The position numbers were made by a program, and so were the translations under genes. This document shows, in pieces, positions 60,415-64,000 of a stretch of 64,000 nt of DNA (its first letter is position 1; the number at the start of each line of letters is the position of its first letter). Source of the DNA: Planctomicrobium piriforme (GTDB lineage Bacteria; Planctomycetota; Planctomycetia; Planctomycetales; Planctomycetaceae); assembly GCF_900113665.1 (NCBI RefSeq), contig NZ_FOQD01000016.1:1-64000 (forward strand), written 5' to 3'. Below the pieces are notes generated by a model. It worked only from the letters and a program-made list of their open reading frames with translations, was not told the origin of the DNA and ran no database searches.

Positions 60415-61782
60415 TTACCTCTTCTGGCGACCTTTGGACCTCGACTCACTTCGCTGACTCGGTCGATTGTTCAAAAGTGTATCTAGTGCACTAATATGTG
60501 AATCAAGAGCAACCAGCCATTCTTGAAACATTCGATTTCTTCGATCGTCATCTGCGGGTTGATTTTCTGTACTAGAATATCTATCCACTACTACGTCTAC
60601 GTTAATAAAAGGTGCCAGTTCAACATTTATTCCGTTTTGCGTAGAGCGATGCACCTCAGTGAGCGCTGCGCGGTCACCGCCAATCATTAATAGCTCATCG
60701 AGCGAAATGTCGGCCGTCAAGGGATCTGCAATCGTCGCAGACGCACACAACTCTCGTAGGATACGCCGAGCCAAGCCTCGCTTCTCCGACAGAAATGCCT
60801 CCCTCTGCATCGAATTCGCCGCATACAACGCGACGCAAACCGCGTACCAAAACGGTGCTTCAGGAAACATTGGAAGAAGTGCAACCGCAAGTGGCAAATA
60901 CTCCATTGATCCCAGACTAAGAAGACTTGCTAGAAAGCCACATCTTAAATCTCCGGAGATTACACTTGTTCGTTCTTTCGCCAAGCGATGCACAGTGCGG
61001 TGAAAATAATCAATCCGCCCCTCGCGAGTACCACGCATGGCCTCCGTGATCTCCTCAAGGCTCGCATCGGGTATGATTTCATCAAGTCTTAGTCCCAGGC
61101 GTCGCAATGCGATGAATTGGGGGGCGTCTCCATCGCCGATATCCACTACAGGAAAGAGCCTCTTATTGTCGTGCATCCGATGTCGACCACACTGATTGCT
61201 AGTGGTTCTCCACACTGATTGCAATGCAAGAAGGTAGTTGCGCTGAGGTCTGTCAAAGAATAGTGCAAGGTCTCGCCAACGCTCTTCAATGTTCCAATCT
61301 TCCTGTGGCAATCCAAGTGTCTCGGCACGCCCTTTTGCAAATGAATAAGTACAAAAGATGTCTGCAGCCGCGATCTCTTCGGTATTTCGGGGTGTAGATT
61401 GTGTAGCAATGGTTGCTTCAGCCATCGCCATAGTTATTGTAATAAACCACGATTCCACATCGCCACCGTTTGGCATGTTTTGGAGTCGAAATAAGGCCTC
61501 AGGCGACATGACTCTGGTGTATGCTGTAATTGGTGAAAGCGGACCAACATACGTCGTGCACCAAGCTAGGCACTCCCGAAGCTCTGCCTTAGGGGCAGCC
61601 ATGACAGCTGGAGGGAAGAGAAAGGCATCGGAGGGAGAGTGCCACAGCAGCCGAACCATCCGTCGGGGAATGGGGGCTTTCAGTTGGCCATCGAGTTTCT
61701 CGAGATGCGAACTCAGGGTGCTTCGGCCACTCGTGAGAGCCGCGCCAAGCTCTTTGCGATCAATATCGATGTACCACATCAC
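60415..61782 (-). CDS. Uncharacterised 455-aa protein, third gene of kinase-helicase cluster
   Basis: A largely helical protein. No catalytic motif is clear; segments such as MEYLPLAVALLPMFPEAPFW and LALLSLG-like stretches suggest a helical repeat or two buried hydrophobic helices. The C-terminus is Arg/Lys/Ser-rich. ATG 61782 overlaps the helicase stop as ATGA, showing translational coupling. Such proteins often serve as effector or sensor in defence modules; this is inference. Confidence 0.7.
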   Translation of the reverse strand: MMWYIDIDRKELGAALTSGRSTLSSHLEKLDGQLKAPIPRRMVRLLWHSPSDAFLFPPAVMAAPKAELRECLAWCTTYVGPLSPITAYTRVMSPEALFRLQNMPNGGDVESWFITITMAMAEATIATQSTPRNTEEIAAADIFCTYSFAKGRAETLGLPQEDWNIEERWRDLALFFDRPQRNYLLALQSVWRTTSNQCGRHRMHDNKRLFPVVDIGDGDAPQFIALRRLGLRLDEIIPDASLEEITEAMRGTREGRIDYFHRTVHRLAKERTSVISGDLRCGFLASLLSLGSMEYLPLAVALLPMFPEAPFWYAVCVALYAANSMQREAFLSEKRGLARRILRELCASATIADPLTADISLDELLMIGGDRAALTEVHRSTQNGINVELAPFINVDVVVDRYSSTENQPADDDRRNRMFQEWLVALDSHISALDTLLNNRPSQRSESRSKGRQKR

Positions 61783-62951
61783 TCGTCATCCTCAAAAAGA
61801 CTTTCCACTGTGATCGCAGGTTGCGGTGTGCTCATCTTTTGGCACGCCGCCCGGAGGTAATCAGGCATGGTATTACAACTAAATATTCTTAATCCAGTTT
61901 TTGCTCTAGTGATTGCGGTGTACGAGGCCCGCTTTTGAGATTCTCTATGCGCCTGAATGCGCTCTGCGTTTATTATATTTGCTGCACGGAACTCAAGCCC
62001 CTTGGCCCCATGTAGGGTTGTGACGCACACCTTGCGGCTAGCTTCAAACACCAAATGACGCGATCCATCTTGATTTGAAGATTGTTGCATTAGGTGTCTA
62101 GAGTGACGGCTTTTCCGGAGAACCGGCAGAATTGCGTTTAATTCTTCATTGGTAGGCGCTATTACACCAATTAGCTGTCCTGGATACGCAGCAAGCTGAG
62201 TATCCAACGACGCGAGCAAGAGCTCGCTCTGTTGCGCTGCGGACTGACATTTAGTTGGCACCACAGAGGATTTGTATTGTTTCTCGTCGTACTGGCTTGT
62301 CGGGAATAAGGGGATGTATTGGTCCCACGTGCAGCCGATATGATCTGCGAGACGACATATTTCATGCCCATTACGATAATGCAATGTTAGCGCAACTGGT
62401 TGTGCTCTCGCCTGAAGCTCAACCAGCCCGTCGGCTGCACTGTATATCGATTGCCTGAAATCCCCTGCAGCGAAGACAACTTTTGCAAGGCGAAAAAAGA
62501 GGTCGATTTCTTCCTTTATAAAGTCCTGAGCCTCATCTAGCAGCAAAACATCGTACTGAAAATGTGAGTTTTCCTTGTTCAATAAATGAGTAAGGATTTT
62601 GCAGTTTTCATGACGCGCATCGTTGAACTGATGGGATTTTGACGGCGTGCCACCATGTTCATAAATCAATCGCGAAAAAAATCTTTGAGAGGTGCGAATT
62701 TGCTCTCGCGGCAAGCGATATGCAGCGGGGCAGGATGCAATAAACTCTTCGAGCGTTCTATTGAAAACCAGCAACAAGAGGTTCTTGTTTGCGGAGCGAG
62801 TGAGGTATTTTGCCCTGAGTACTAGTAGGTTTGTTTTACCGGAGCCTGGTGGGCCGGATACGAAGTAGCTGTCAGTGTCAGTAAGATCATTGACGGCATG
62901 TTTCTGCTCACTATTGAGTTGCCCAGGTTGAACCCACCATGTGTCGTCCAC
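61779..62951 (-). CDS. UvrD-like superfamily 1 helicase/ATPase
   Basis: A compact SF1 helicase of about 390 aa. FVSGPPGSGKTNLLVLRAKYL is Walker A, DVLLLDEAQDFI Walker B, FAAGDFRQSIY motif III, VCVTTLHGAKGLEFRAANII motif V, and YTAITRAKTGLRIF motif VI. GTG 62951, just after the kinase stop, is preferred; extending to ATG 63110 would overlap the kinase by 157 nt and add basic, non-conserved sequence. It lacks the large 1B/2B insertions of UvrD and has no nuclease domain. It likely senses or unwinds DNA or RNA within a three-gene module. Confidence 0.85.
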   Translation of the reverse strand: MDDTWWVQPGQLNSEQKHAVNDLTDTDSYFVSGPPGSGKTNLLVLRAKYLTRSANKNLLLLVFNRTLEEFIASCPAAYRLPREQIRTSQRFFSRLIYEHGGTPSKSHQFNDARHENCKILTHLLNKENSHFQYDVLLLDEAQDFIKEEIDLFFRLAKVVFAAGDFRQSIYSAADGLVELQARAQPVALTLHYRNGHEICRLADHIGCTWDQYIPLFPTSQYDEKQYKSSVVPTKCQSAAQQSELLLASLDTQLAAYPGQLIGVIAPTNEELNAILPVLRKSRHSRHLMQQSSNQDGSRHLVFEASRKVCVTTLHGAKGLEFRAANIINAERIQAHRESQKRASYTAITRAKTGLRIFSCNTMPDYLRAACQKMSTPQPAITVESLFEDDE

Positions 62952-62953
62952 GG

Positions 62954-64000
62954 TTACACTCGCGTTACAGTGGCCCAATGGATAGTTGAAACACCCATGT
63001 CCCCATTGGCCGAAACGGAGGCTAGAGCGTGAACAAAAAATTCGCAAATTCCACAGATGATTGGCTCTATTGCTTCGTCGGATTGACTTCCCCGGTATAC
63101 TGTATTCCATTTGGCGGATTCGACCGACGTTGCGGCCATGTGTGAGGGTCCGTGTGCGGCTATCGCGATCGTTACGAGGCCGGCCGCAGCATCTTTTAAT
63201 TCCGAACGAATAAAGAGTTCGCAGTTTGCAGGAGTCCCATGCTCCTTGGAAGCAAACAATGTAAGTTTGATGTCAACATGTCCGGGAGATTGTTCGTCAT
63301 AGATGTCGATCATATGGGGAGGCAAGCCAAGTGTATTGTCGACACATTGACTTTTGAGGTGCACGACCAGTTGCTTGCACCAGTGTCGATGCAGTGATAC
63401 AGCCGAACCTGGTAGTGCCGATGATGGCGGTGACAACTTGTTACTCGCAGCTGGGCGGAGTGTTGAGATACGCGAGCGTAACTCTGTCAGACTAGGCCTA
63501 ACTGACTCTGTAATACCGAATGAAGACCAGGTAACCATTGCAAGCCTGACTTCTGGATCTTTTATTAACGCAAATTGAGTCAATTGCTTTAGTGATTCAG
63601 GGATATCGTCGGTACAGTCAATACTCGGCGTTTTGAGCAGAATGTGTTCGGTCAATCGGTCCTTCGGCGTGATGCCGGCGAAGAGCGGTCGCCTTGTAAT
63701 CATGTCGAAGAGAACTGCTCCGAGTTGGTAGAAAGTAATTGCGCGCCAGCTATCAAGTGAATCATCTTCTTTGCGAGTGAGAAATTCTGGAGGACTATAG
63801 CGCTTTGTTCCAACAAACGGCCTCTCTGTTGGAGTGTCGGTCAACTCTGAAAGTCCAACGGGACGTACGACTCCAAGATCGAGCAATGTAGCAGTTTGAA
63901 AGTCATCTGAAAGCGAGATGTTTGCCGGCTTGATGTCACGATGAACCAGCTTGTGCCCCTCAAGAAAAAAGGCTGCAGAAGCAACTTGGCGAATGATGTC
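62954..64000 (-). CDS. Serine/threonine protein kinase with C-terminal extension, N-terminus beyond window
   Basis: The frame is open from the window edge (64000) to the stop at 62954. It has the catalytic loop HRDIKPANIS, a DLG (in place of DFG) metal motif in LLDLGVV, the APE-like YSPPEFLTR and GAVLFDMITRRPLF, so kinase lobe 2 is complete; the nucleotide-binding lobe lies outside. About 180 residues follow with no recognised domain (LGLPPHMIDIYDEQS, FFVHALASVSANG). The DLG change is tolerated in active bacterial kinases. It likely regulates the downstream helicase and unknown protein. Confidence 0.88.
   Translation of the reverse strand, partial: DIIRQVASAAFFLEGHKLVHRDIKPANISLSDDFQTATLLDLGVVRPVGLSELTDTPTERPFVGTKRYSPPEFLTRKEDDSLDSWRAITFYQLGAVLFDMITRRPLFAGITPKDRLTEHILLKTPSIDCTDDIPESLKQLTQFALIKDPEVRLAMVTWSSFGITESVRPSLTELRSRISTLRPAASNKLSPPSSALPGSAVSLHRHWCKQLVVHLKSQCVDNTLGLPPHMIDIYDEQSPGHVDIKLTLFASKEHGTPANCELFIRSELKDAAAGLVTIAIAAHGPSHMAATSVESAKWNTVYRGSQSDEAIEPIICGICEFFVHALASVSANGDMGVSTIHWATVTRV

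Overview
The window is GC-rich bacterial DNA from a planctomycete, most likely class Planctomycetia. Family content supports this: paired DUF1549/DUF1553 and DUF1501 proteins with planctomycete-type haem motifs (29-33 kb, 42-45 kb), a Tat-dependent Gfo/Idh/MocA oxidoreductase, a formylmethanofuran dehydrogenase subunit A gene (C1 carrier pathway), and many interspersed palindromic intergenic repeats. No rRNA operon or CRISPR array is visible.

Layout. (1) 0-1.1 kb: an IS701-family transposase cut by the window edge, and an IS5-type transposase remnant. (2) 1.3-6.8 kb: a membrane protein, an XRE regulator, and a minus-strand cluster forming a bacterial ubiquitin-like conjugation system. It has a beta-grasp Ubl, an E2-like protein with a ladder of ten CxxC knuckles, a JAMM/JAB peptidase, a compact ThiF-type E1, and small accessory proteins, two of them only 55 and 64 aa. 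(3) 7.5-15.4 kb: a 2459-aa protein joining a family 2 glycosyltransferase, a polyserine linker, an RHS/YD shell and a C-terminal REase-fold toxin, followed by a DUF4304-like candidate immunity gene that overlaps it by 4 nt. (4) 15.5-24.6 kb: a fibre-like protein, a SufU-like protein and a run of glycosyltransferases and methyltransferases, including a four-domain 931-aa enzyme. (5) 24.7-28.1 kb: a large serine recombinase overlapping a tyrosine recombinase whose N-terminal arm is in another frame, ending next to tRNA-Ser(CGA). I infer that most of the first 28 kb is a tRNA-Ser-linked integrative island.

(6) 28.3-47.6 kb: chromosomal backbone. DUF1501/DUF1553 pair, tRNA-Val(CAC), a small LEA-like protein, an SGNH/alpha-beta-hydrolase double esterase, fhcA, proA, ppk1, a Big2/DUF1549/DUF1553 protein, an oxidoreductase and two conserved hypotheticals. 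(7) 48.1-55.1 kb: a Tad/Flp secretion operon (prepilin peptidase, TadE, CpaB, TadG-like, CpaF, TadB, TadC) closed by a strong terminator. (8) 55.6-60.2 kb: thioredoxin reductase, inositol monophosphatase, a type I phosphodiesterase and two small proteins. (9) 60.4-64 kb: an apparently lower-GC, tightly packed minus-strand trio of Ser/Thr kinase (truncated by the window), UvrD-like helicase and unknown protein, which looks like a defence-type module.

Most notable: the compact Ubl/E1/E2/JAB cluster with its Cys-ladder E2 fusion, the glycosyltransferase-RHS-toxin fusion, the kinase-helicase-unknown trio, and the families of inverted intergenic repeats.
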